Below are positions 1-6,576 of a DNA stretch of 58,241 nucleotides, piece by piece. Under the pieces are notes generated by a model, which ran no database searches, was not told where the DNA came from, and saw only the letters and a list, made by a program, of their open reading frames with translations. This DNA is from Paenibacillus cymbidii (GTDB lineage: Bacteria; Bacillota; Bacilli; Paenibacillales; NBRC-103111): the NCBI RefSeq assembly GCF_004764705.1, contig NZ_SHLX01000045.1, forward strand, positions 1-58,241, written 5' to 3'. A program made the position numbers and the translations under genes. The first letter of the stretch is position 1, and the number at the start of each line of letters is the position of its first letter.

Positions 1-2
1 TT

Positions 3-95
3 GATTACAATCGCACTCGCATCCATTCGTCAATTGGTTACCTCACCCCGCATTTATGCGAAAAAAGGTACTACGAGCAACAGCAGATCGCTTAA
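3..95 (+). CDS. IS3-family transposase OrfB, C-terminal end (partial)
   Basis: The reading frame entering from the left edge gives about 30 residues ending in TAA. It contains YNRTRIHSSIGYLTP, the C-terminal signature of IS3-family OrfB (DDE integrase) proteins, which usually read YNxxRxHSxLGYxTP. The 5' part lies outside the window. The terminal inverted repeat follows immediately at 97-126. The matching left end of the same kind of element is at 58122-58150, in the same orientation. Family assignment is firm; which IS3 subgroup (IS150-like or other) cannot be told from this fragment. Confidence 0.85.
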   Translation, partial: DYNRTRIHSSIGYLTPHLCEKRYYEQQQIA

Positions 96-96
96 A

Positions 97-126
97 TTGT
101 GTGTCTACTTTCTTGACAAAGGTACA
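97..126 (+). repeat. right terminal inverted repeat of the IS3-family element
   Basis: The core GTGTGTCTACTTTCT (99-113) is the exact reverse complement of AGAAAGTAGACACAC at 58134-58148, next to the start of orfA at the other edge. The outer end probably lies near the TACA at 123-126, as IS3-family ends usually finish in CA. The exact terminal base is inferred. Confidence 0.75.
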
Positions 127-127
127 C

Positions 128-172
128 CGCTCGCCGAAACGCCGCTGCAAGGCTGAAATCAGCCTTATTTCG
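128..172 (+). repeat. intergenic hairpin repeat flanking the IS copy
   Basis: This copy contains the stem GGCTG-AAAT-CAGCC followed by TTATTTCG, preceded by CGCTCGCCGAAACGCCGCTG. Two copies of the same unit in reverse loop polarity lie beside the other IS end (58025-58121), so both IS copies sit in or beside the same repeat type. From about 173 to 424 I see nothing else with clear function; it is pyrimidine-rich non-coding DNA. Confidence 0.7.
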
Positions 173-424
173 CTAACCTTCCAAGCAATGCAAACTTGCT
201 TTGGCCTTAACCTGAATACATTAATCGGTCCTCTCCCTTCCTTCTTCTCTCCTCGCTTCATGCGCCACCTTTTCCATCCACCGCCCCATCCATCAATCGG
301 CACGCCGTCCCTCGCTCCGCCTCCCTTTACGATCCCTCCACGGCAGAAGACCAATCTGGACTTTATCGCCCGACAGCGGTACTATTTTTATAAGTACCTA
401 TTCCAGGCCAGGAGATGATGCGAC

Positions 425-940
425 ATGCGCGTACGACCGGCAAAAGAAGATTACGCTTCCTACTTCGACAAGTACGTCAGCCTCGTTCCGGAAGGGAGCA
501 TCCAGGCGATTTTGACCGAACAGTTGGAGACGAACGCCGCCTTTCTTGCCGCTATACCGGAGGAACGCGCGCTGCACCGGTACGCGCCGGGCAAATGGAG
601 CCTCAAGGAAGTGGTCGGCCATATCGCCGACACGGAGCGCGTGATGAGTTACCGGCTGCTGCGGATCGCGCGCGGCGACAAAACGCCGCTGCCGGGATTC
701 GACGAGAACGAATTCGTCAAAGGAGCCGCTTTCGATTCGTATACGTTGGCGGAGCTGATCGAGGACTGGACGAACGTGCGCCGGGCGACGCTGACGCTGC
801 TTCGCGGCTTGCCGGAGGATGCTTGGTCCCGAAGAGGCTACGTCAGCAACGGCGAAACGACGGCGCGGGCGCTCGCTTACATTACCGCGGGACATGAGCT
901 GCATCACATCGGAGTTATCAAGGAACGGTATTTGAAGTAA
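425..940 (+). CDS. DinB-family protein
   Basis: This 171-residue protein matches the DinB/YfiT-like four-helix-bundle family. These are metal-binding proteins, some of which act as thiol (bacillithiol or mycothiol) transferases. The typical histidine triad is visible: H66 in the helix reading EVVGHIADTE, and H157 and H161 in GHELHHIGVIKERY at the C-terminus. Length is normal for the family. The ATG at 425 has GGAG ten bases upstream. It stands alone, with a terminator just after it. No substrate can be read from the sequence. The family is confident and the function is open. Confidence 0.85.
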   Translation: MRVRPAKEDYASYFDKYVSLVPEGSIQAILTEQLETNAAFLAAIPEERALHRYAPGKWSLKEVVGHIADTERVMSYRLLRIARGDKTPLPGFDENEFVKGAAFDSYTLAELIEDWTNVRRATLTLLRGLPEDAWSRRGYVSNGETTARALAYITAGHELHHIGVIKERYLK

Positions 941-950
941 GATTTGTTTG

Positions 951-990
951 GCGGGTTTGCGCAGCTGCGCAACACCCGCTTTATTTTTTC
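951..990 (+). terminator. intrinsic terminator after the DinB gene
   Basis: GCGGGT and ACCCGC enclose the 16-base palindrome TTGCGCAGCTGCGCAA, followed by a T-rich run. From here to 1222 there is no gene and no clear promoter. Confidence 0.8.
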
Positions 991-1222
991 CGACGCCTCC
1001 GCTCCTTGTCATCACTGTTTTGTGAGTTGCGACACACTTTATGCAAAACAGTTATTTTAGCCTAGTCCTTTCCCGGCCGTTTGCTTGCCGATCAAGCAAC
1101 TGGAGGAACGAACAACGACATTCAGACTATTTACCGAAAATGCCCTGCCCGGGTACACTCAATATTGACGTTTCGACAATTTCAGCAAAAACGTCGGAGC
1201 ATTCAACTCGGGAGGGACGACA

Positions 1223-2353
1223 TTGAGGAAAGATTGGATCGTCGCATTGGCGCTCGTTCTGGCGTTCAGCTTTACGTTCGCCGGCACCGGGCTTGCCAAA
1301 AGCGACCATGACGGCAAAGAAAGCCCGCAAACGAACGCGCCTTCGCGCGGAAACGGCAACGGACAGCACGATGACGGGGGCCGCGGAAACGGGCAGGGCA
1401 ACGGCGGGAACAAGGACAACGATCGCCGCTCCGGCAACGAGGGAGGAAAAAACAACGAAGACAACCGCGGCAAGCCGGAGACGAGAGGCGGCATATCGGT
1501 GACTGGCGATACATACGGCGCCCCGGTGAAAAGCGTGCCCTTCGGGCTGCTGAACGCATTCGGGCACGTGCAGGGCAAACACGCCTCCGACGTGATTGAA
1601 GGCAAGCTTCGCGAGCGGTACGGCATTACCGATCTTGTATACGGGCTGTATCTCAAGGGCAAAGGCCACGGGGTGACCGTTTACGTGTATGGCGTCACGG
1701 GAGGCGTTTACGGCAGCGTATACGCCTCCGGCGGCGCTGGCACGGTAACCGGAGATGTCTACGGCGAGACTCTCACCCGCGAGGAACTGCTCGCATACGC
1801 CGATGCGCTGCGGGACGCGCTGCGCAACTTGAAGCAATCCGCCGAGCTTGCGGACGAAGCGCTGGAGCAGCTCGCCGAGATTTACGAGGGCGAGGGCGCA
1901 CTCGACCAGGCGATCGAAGCGCAGCAAGACGCGATCAAGGAAAACATCAGCAATCTGAAGCATTACAATAAGCTGGGCAAGCTGTTCGAAAAGAGCGGCG
2001 ACCATGCTATCAAAGGGTATGTTAACGGCGAGCGGGTCGATTTTGAGGTGCAGCCCCTGATCCGGAACGGCTCCACGCTCGTCCCGTTCCGCGCCATTTC
2101 GGCGGCTCTACGCGCAACGGTAGATTGGAACGAAGCCGAACGCACCGTTACCGTCGCGAAGAACGGCGTCGTCATCAAGCTGGTCATCGGCAGCGACATC
2201 GCCACGATCAACGGCGAAGAAGTGAAGCTGGAGACGGCGGCGGCAATCGTTGACGGCAGCACGGTCGTCCCGGTTCGCTTCATCGGGGAAGCGTTCGATG
2301 CCGACGTTCAGTGGGACGAAGAAACGAAAAGTTTCATTGTCAACGAATCGTAA
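1223..2353 (+). CDS. secreted copper-amine-oxidase-N stalk-domain protein
   Basis: This 376-residue protein starts at a TTG preceded by GGGAGGG at six-base spacing. Residues 1-25 form a Sec signal peptide. Residues 27-88 are a low-complexity stretch rich in Gly, Asn, Asp and Lys. The segment around 95-190 has repeated short beta motifs (VYGVTGGVYGSVYASGG, VTGDVYG). Residues about 195-260 are helical and rich in Ala, Glu and Gln, TPR-like. Two stalk-domain repeats follow (about 265-376), with the typical LVPFRAISAALRATVDWNEAERTV and VVPVRFIGEAFDADVQWDEE signatures. Such domains anchor or display exported proteins in Bacillales. No catalytic domain was recognised. A separate lipoprotein with the same C-terminal domain is at 39789-41588. 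Confidence 0.8.
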   Translation: MRKDWIVALALVLAFSFTFAGTGLAKSDHDGKESPQTNAPSRGNGNGQHDDGGRGNGQGNGGNKDNDRRSGNEGGKNNEDNRGKPETRGGISVTGDTYGAPVKSVPFGLLNAFGHVQGKHASDVIEGKLRERYGITDLVYGLYLKGKGHGVTVYVYGVTGGVYGSVYASGGAGTVTGDVYGETLTREELLAYADALRDALRNLKQSAELADEALEQLAEIYEGEGALDQAIEAQQDAIKENISNLKHYNKLGKLFEKSGDHAIKGYVNGERVDFEVQPLIRNGSTLVPFRAISAALRATVDWNEAERTVTVAKNGVVIKLVIGSDIATINGEEVKLETAAAIVDGSTVVPVRFIGEAFDADVQWDEETKSFIVNES

Positions 2354-2374
2354 TTAACGCTCCGGTATCCTTGG

Positions 2375-2414
2375 CAAGACTGAGTCCCTGATCGGGGACG
2401 CGGTCTTGTTTTTT
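2375..2414 (+). terminator. intrinsic terminator
   Basis: CAAGAC-tga-GTCCC pairs with GGGGAC-gc-GGTCTTG and is followed by a run of T. It ends the stalk-domain gene before the ABC-importer promoter. Confidence 0.9.
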
Positions 2415-2417
2415 GTA

Positions 2418-2445
2418 TTGACATTTCATATAATTCCGATATTAT
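2418..2445 (+). promoter_or_regulatory. promoter of the SsuABC-like importer
   Basis: A perfect TTGACA (2418-2423) is followed after 16 bases by TATTAT (2440-2445). An imperfect inverted repeat (TATAATTCCGA ... TCGGTATA, about 2429-2456) overlaps and follows the -10 box and may be an operator. The regulator is not identifiable here; sulfur-responsive CymR or nitrogen control would both be reasonable. Confidence 0.65.
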
Positions 2446-2493
2446 TAGTCGGTATAAGATCAAGGTCGCAACCTTGCACAAGGAGCTATCGCC

Positions 2494-3333
2494 ATGATTG
2501 AGCTGCACAATATCAGCAAATCGTTCCCGCAGCGAACCGGCGGACGTTACGTCGCCGTGGAGCAAATCGATTTGACGATCGGGAAAGGAGAGTTCGTTTC
2601 CTTGCTCGGCCCGTCGGGCTGCGGCAAGTCGACGCTGCTCAACCTGGTCGCCGGCCTCGAACGGCCCGACCAAGGCACGGCAACGATTCACGGCAAGCCG
2701 ATCGTCAAACCGGGCGCCGATCGCGTCGTCGTGTTTCAGGAGCATGCGCTTTTCCCTTGGCTGACGGTGCAGGACAACGTGGCGTTCGGGCTGAAGCAGA
2801 AAGGCGTGCCCAAGAAGGAACGACTGGCGCTGGCAACCGAACACATCAAATCGGTGCATCTCGGCAAGTTCGCCGACCGTTATCCGCACGAGCTGTCCGG
2901 CGGCATGAAGCAGCGCGCTTCCATCGCCCGGGCGCTGGCCATGGATCCGGACGTTCTGCTGATGGACGAACCGTTTTCGGCGCTCGACGAGCAGACGCGG
3001 ATGATTTTGCACAAGGATCTGGAAGACATCTGGATGCGCACCGGCAAAACCATTCTGTTCATCACCCACAACATTCGCGAGGCGGTACTGCTCTCGGACC
3101 GAGTCGTCGTGATGGCAACGCAGCCCGGACGGATCAAGCGGGAGTTCCCGATCCACTCGGCAAGGCCGCGTTTGCTCGGCGATTCGGTGCTGCACCGGGC
3201 GGAATCGAGCATTCTCGAAGAACTGGCCGAAGAGCTGGAAAAAGTGCTGAAGGAGGAGATGGGGGATGGCTACCGCCTTAAGAAGGACGCTTTTTATCGC
3301 GATCCTGCTGGTGGCGTGGGAGACGGGATATAA
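2494..3333 (+). CDS. ABC importer ATP-binding protein, SsuB/TauB/NrtD type
   Basis: This 279-residue ATPase energises a sulfonate/taurine/nitrate-type importer. It shows Walker A GPSGCGKST, a Q-loop at VVFQEHALFPW, the signature LSGGMKQR, Walker B VLLMDEPFSALD and the switch His in ITHNIREAV. The ATG has AAGGAG upstream. It shares 68 bp with the permease gene. The last 22 residues are read through the permease start region and are not conserved-looking, so the stop seems to have drifted downstream. The three genes form an operon. The substrate (sulfonate, nitrate or similar) is inferred only from family. Confidence 0.85.
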   Translation: MIELHNISKSFPQRTGGRYVAVEQIDLTIGKGEFVSLLGPSGCGKSTLLNLVAGLERPDQGTATIHGKPIVKPGADRVVVFQEHALFPWLTVQDNVAFGLKQKGVPKKERLALATEHIKSVHLGKFADRYPHELSGGMKQRASIARALAMDPDVLLMDEPFSALDEQTRMILHKDLEDIWMRTGKTILFITHNIREAVLLSDRVVVMATQPGRIKREFPIHSARPRLLGDSVLHRAESSILEELAEELEKVLKEEMGDGYRLKKDAFYRDPAGGVGDGI

Positions 3334-4021
3334 CGTCTTCGACTGGGGCTGGAAGTTTCCTTCCGTCACGCAAACCGTGGAAGCGTTCCGCGACGGCTTC
3401 GTGCACGGCCAACTGTGGGACGCGATGCTCGGCAGCATGAGGCGGCTGCTCGTTTCCTTCGCCATTTCGGTTTCGTCCGGCATCGTGCTCGGCTTCCTGT
3501 TCGCCCGCTCGCGCCTGCTCGACGACACGTTCGGCTTCCTCGTCGTTGCGCTGCAAACAGTGCCCAGTATCGCCTGGCTCCCGTTTGCGATCATCTGGTT
3601 CGGGCTGAACGACACGTCCGTCATCTTCATCACGACGCTCGGCGCCGCCTGGACGATGGCGCTGGCCAGCCGCACCGGGATCATGAACATCCCGCCGATT
3701 TATTTGCGGGCGGCGCAGGTGATGGGCACCGGAAACGGCCTGCGGCTGTTCGCGCAGGTGATGGTGCCGGCGGCGCTGCCGCATCTGATCACTGGGCTGC
3801 GCGTCGCCTGGGCGTTCGCCTGGCGGGCGCTCGTCGCCGGCGAACTGATCGCCAAAGGCGCCGGGCTCGGCCAGCTGCTGCAGGACGGCCGCAACCTCGG
3901 CGACACGGCGCTGATGCTGTCGATCGTCATTATCATCGCCGTGCTCGGCACGCTGTCCGACCATTTCTGCTTCAAACGGCTGGAAGACGTCATTCTCGTG
4001 CGCTACGGCCTGAAGAAATAA
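3266..4021 (+). CDS. ABC importer permease, SsuC/TauC type
   Basis: This 251-residue membrane protein has about six hydrophobic segments. It carries the binding-protein-dependent transport (BPD_transp_1) EAA-loop region at about residues 150-190 (RAAQVMGTGNGLRLFAQVMVPAALPHLITGLRVAWAFAWRALVAGEL), typical of the SsuC/TauC/NrtB group. The ATG at 3266 follows AGGAGGAGATGGGGG inside the end of the ATPase gene, which implies translational coupling. It partners the ATPase upstream and the lipoprotein downstream. Confidence 0.85.
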   Translation: MATALRRTLFIAILLVAWETGYNVFDWGWKFPSVTQTVEAFRDGFVHGQLWDAMLGSMRRLLVSFAISVSSGIVLGFLFARSRLLDDTFGFLVVALQTVPSIAWLPFAIIWFGLNDTSVIFITTLGAAWTMALASRTGIMNIPPIYLRAAQVMGTGNGLRLFAQVMVPAALPHLITGLRVAWAFAWRALVAGELIAKGAGLGQLLQDGRNLGDTALMLSIVIIIAVLGTLSDHFCFKRLEDVILVRYGLKK

Positions 4022-4054
4022 TTTTGCCATGACAAGAAAGAGGGGAATCCGCCC

Positions 4055-5170
4055 ATGAAAAAAATCGGTCTTGTACTCGCCTTTATGCTCTCGTTAACGT
4101 TCGTGCTGGCCGCCTGCGGCAGCAAAAAAGATTCGAACGGCGCCGGATCGCCTTCGCCGTCCGCTTCCGCCGCTCCTTCGACAGCGGCAAGCTCGTCGCC
4201 TTCCGCATCGCCGTCTCCTTCTGCTTCTTCGGCGCCGGTGACGGTCAAGCTCGGCATTTTCAAAAACGTTACGCATGCCTCCGGCTACATCGCGCTCGAA
4301 AACAAGCTGTTCGAAAAATATTGGGGCCCGAACGTCAAGATCGAAGTGCAAGCGTTCGACAACGGCTCCGACTTCTCCACGGCGCTCGCAACGAACCAGA
4401 TCGATCTCGGCTTCACCGGCCCGGGCCCGGCGACGAACCAGTTTCTGAAGAGCAAAAACTTCCGCGTCATCTCCGGCTCCAACAACGGCGGCGCCGTGTT
4501 GTCGGTGCGCAAGGATTCCGGCATCAAGTCGGTCAAGGACCTTGTCGGCAAAACCGTCGCCATCCCGACCAAGGGCAGCACGAACGAAATTTCGCTGCGC
4601 CTGCTGCTCCAGCAGGAAGGGTTGAAAGTAACGACCGACAGCTCCGGCGTGCAGTTGATCGCCATCGCCCCGGCCGACACGCTTGTCGCGTTCCGCCAGA
4701 AGCAGGTCGACGCCACGCTCATTCCCGAGCCGTGGGGCACGCAAATCGAGCAGGAAGGCATTGGTTCGACGCTCGTGCCGTGGGATAAAGTGCCGCCGAA
4801 CAACGGCGACTATCCGCTCGTCATCCTGGCTGCCAGCGACAAGTTTTTGAAAGATCACCGCGATCTGGCCAAGGGCGCCGTCAAGGCAAATCTCGAAGCG
4901 ATCGAATTCATCAACAAAAATCCGGACCAGGCGTACCCGCTGATCAATAACCAGCTAGCCAAGCTGAGCGGCAAAGGGCTTGACATCGCGCTGATCAAGG
5001 CGGCCATCTCGCACCTGAAGCTGACCGGCGACGTGAACAAAGCGGCGATCGAAGAGCTGGCCAAAGTGTCGATCGACGCCGGCTACATCAAGGACGTCAA
5101 GAAGGAAGAGCTCGACCTGAGCAAATTTCTCGACCTGAGCCTGCTGGACGAAGTCAAGGCGGGCAAATAG
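4055..5170 (+). CDS. ABC importer substrate-binding lipoprotein, SsuA/NMT1-like
   Basis: This 371-residue lipoprotein captures substrate outside the cell for the importer encoded just upstream. The signal peptide ends in the lipobox VLAAC (about residue 22). A Ser/Ala/Pro linker spans about 30-60. The mature domain contains DLGFTGPGPATNQF, VGKTVAIPTKGSTNE and DATLIPEPWGTQIE, as in aliphatic-sulfonate and nitrate/taurine binding proteins of the NMT1/SsuA fold. The start ATG is preceded by AGAGGGG. The ligand cannot be decided from sequence. The nearby nitrate genes make nitrate worth considering, but NrtA-type residues were not checked. Confidence 0.8.
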   Translation: MKKIGLVLAFMLSLTFVLAACGSKKDSNGAGSPSPSASAAPSTAASSSPSASPSPSASSAPVTVKLGIFKNVTHASGYIALENKLFEKYWGPNVKIEVQAFDNGSDFSTALATNQIDLGFTGPGPATNQFLKSKNFRVISGSNNGGAVLSVRKDSGIKSVKDLVGKTVAIPTKGSTNEISLRLLLQQEGLKVTTDSSGVQLIAIAPADTLVAFRQKQVDATLIPEPWGTQIEQEGIGSTLVPWDKVPPNNGDYPLVILAASDKFLKDHRDLAKGAVKANLEAIEFINKNPDQAYPLINNQLAKLSGKGLDIALIKAAISHLKLTGDVNKAAIEELAKVSIDAGYIKDVKKEELDLSKFLDLSLLDEVKAGK

Positions 5171-5244
5171 GAAGCTTGCGCAAAAATCTGCAAAAAGCAT
5201 TCTGACGAGCCCCCCTTGAGTGGCCCGATTGATTGCTCGGCAAT

Positions 5245-5440
5245 CAAATAGCCCATGAAAAATGGCCTATTTGCCCTCGATCGCCTGGCTCGACAGAAAT
5301 AGCCTGTGAAAACACTGGTTATTTGACCCAGATCGCTTCAAAATAGGCATTTCAAGCGAAATAGCCAGTGAAATCACTGGCTATTTCGTATAGACGGCCC
5401 GTTTTTGGCGAAATAGGCAAGAAAATAAGGCCTATTTTGC
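5245..5440 (+). repeat. intergenic hairpin array A (four hairpins, forward loop polarity)
   Basis: Four hairpins with flanks of the form (G)AAATAG...CTATTT(CG) are at 5245-5273, 5296-5325, 5357-5388 and about 5408-5440. The third is a perfect 14-bp stem (CGAAATAGCCAGTG / CACTGGCTATTTCG) with loop AAAT. All four have purine loops on the + strand, the sense strand of the lipoprotein gene just upstream. The rest of 5171-5661 holds no recognisable gene. Confidence 0.8.
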
Positions 5441-5661
5441 AGGTAGTTAGTTGGCGGATGAGGGAATGGCGCGCATGAAGCAAAGTGTCTGATCCACGAG
5501 AGGCGATCCTCCCTCACAAGGCCAGCCTTACCCTGCATCGGCCCGGCCTCGCTGAGGCTTGGCAGTTGCCGGTCAAGCCAAATTGCCACGCGACATTGGG
5601 CATGCCCCGATGGCCGCGGGGCAAAAAAGCAGCCCCCTTCAGACTCCAAGCCCCAAAAGGA

Positions 5662-5694
5662 CCGTCAGGGCGATCTTCCCTGACGGTTTTTCTT
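5662..5694 (+). terminator. orphan intrinsic terminator
   Basis: CCGTCAGGG - seven-base loop - CCCTGACGG is followed by TTTTTCTT. No protein gene lies directly upstream; the nearest is 490 bp away beyond array A. The terminator may therefore end an unannotated small RNA starting somewhere in 5446-5660. Confidence 0.8.
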
Positions 5695-5791
5695 ATGCAT
5701 GTAAGCCCTGACAAGTACATAACGGTTGCACCCGGGAAGATCCGGATTCTATCAATAATTATGCGAGCAATGAATGGTACAGTGGCAAATT

Positions 5792-5834
5792 GTATATCTT
5801 GTAGATATACTTCTTCGAAGAGGTGAGCTATAAT
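5792..5834 (+). promoter_or_regulatory. mazEF-type promoter with operator-like palindrome
   Basis: TATAAT at 5829-5834 serves as -10 for the toxin-antitoxin pair. A palindrome GTATATC-ttgta-GATATAC (5792-5810) lies just upstream, near the -35 position. Antitoxins of this family usually repress their own promoter through palindromes of this kind; that role is inferred. Confidence 0.6.
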
Positions 5835-5857
5835 TGAGCCATCCAACTGGAAAGGAC

Positions 5858-6133
5858 GTGATCCTCGTGACGACCGTAACCCTTAGCCGATGGGGGAACA
5901 GTTGCGCCGTCCGGATCCCCAATCAGTTTTTGAAGCGCATGAACTTGGAAGAAGGAAGCGAATTGGAAGCAGTGCTCACGCCGGATAACCATATCCTGCT
6001 GCGTCCGCTGCGTCCGCAAGGGGCGAATGAGGAGCTGCGAGAGCATCTTAACAGCCTGCTAGCGAAAATAAAGCCGGATTCTCCGCGCCATGAGGAAATC
6101 GATATGGGTATTGAAGGGGACGAGCTAATTTGA
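5858..6133 (+). CDS. AbrB/MazE-family antitoxin
   Basis: This roughly 91-residue protein has an N-terminal SpoVT/AbrB swapped-hairpin DNA-binding domain: VTLSRWGNSCAVRIPNQFLKRMNLEEGSELEAVL, the MazE/PemI signature. The C-terminal tail is acidic (HEEIDMGIEGDELI), as expected for the toxin-neutralising segment. A longer reading from TTG 5834 overlaps the -10 box, so translation more likely starts at GTG 5858 or GTG 5867. The stop codon overlaps the toxin start (TTGA), a typical toxin-antitoxin arrangement. It is likely autoregulated through the palindrome at 5792-5810. Confidence 0.85.
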   Translation: MILVTTVTLSRWGNSCAVRIPNQFLKRMNLEEGSELEAVLTPDNHILLRPLRPQGANEELREHLNSLLAKIKPDSPRHEEIDMGIEGDELI

Positions 6134-6465
6134 GCATTCCGGCACGCGGCGATCTTGTCTGGTTGGATTTCGATCCGCAAGCAGGACGGGAACAAGCGGG
6201 GCGCCGTCCCGCCATTGTTTTGTCCGAGTCTGCATTTAACGAATTGACGGGATTTGCAGTTGTATGTCCCATTACGAACCAAACGAAAGACTATGCTTTT
6301 GAAGTGCCGCTTCCGGAAGGCTTGCCGTTCACGGGAGTTATTTTGACCGATCAATTCAAAAGCCTGGATGTGCGCAAGCGAAACATAAAAGTGGCGGGTA
6401 ACGTTCCCGTCGATTCGGACTGCCTGAAAGCCGTTTTGCGAAACGTCCGCTCCATTCTCGCTTGA
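6130..6465 (+). CDS. mazF: MazF/PemK-family endoribonuclease toxin
   Basis: This 111-residue protein of the MazF/CcdB fold cleaves RNA at short sequences when not bound by its antitoxin. Family features seen are GDLVWLDFDPQAGREQAGRRPAIVLS at the N-terminus (the conserved basic patch and RRPAIVLS), AVVCPITNQTK, and VILTDQFKSLDVRKR before the C-terminal helix. Length is normal. It starts at TTG 6130, overlapping the antitoxin stop by four bases. Cleavage specificity is not predictable here. It looks intact. Confidence 0.88.
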   Translation: MSIPARGDLVWLDFDPQAGREQAGRRPAIVLSESAFNELTGFAVVCPITNQTKDYAFEVPLPEGLPFTGVILTDQFKSLDVRKRNIKVAGNVPVDSDCLKAVLRNVRSILA

Positions 6466-6576
6466 ACGGCCGATTCGGCCTTGCTTCGCCCTCGCTCCGC
6501 TCTCACGCCCCGCCTTCCTCGCCCCTGCGCTTCTCCTCGCCCCCGCCTCGCTACGCCTTTCTCACTGGCTCCACCC

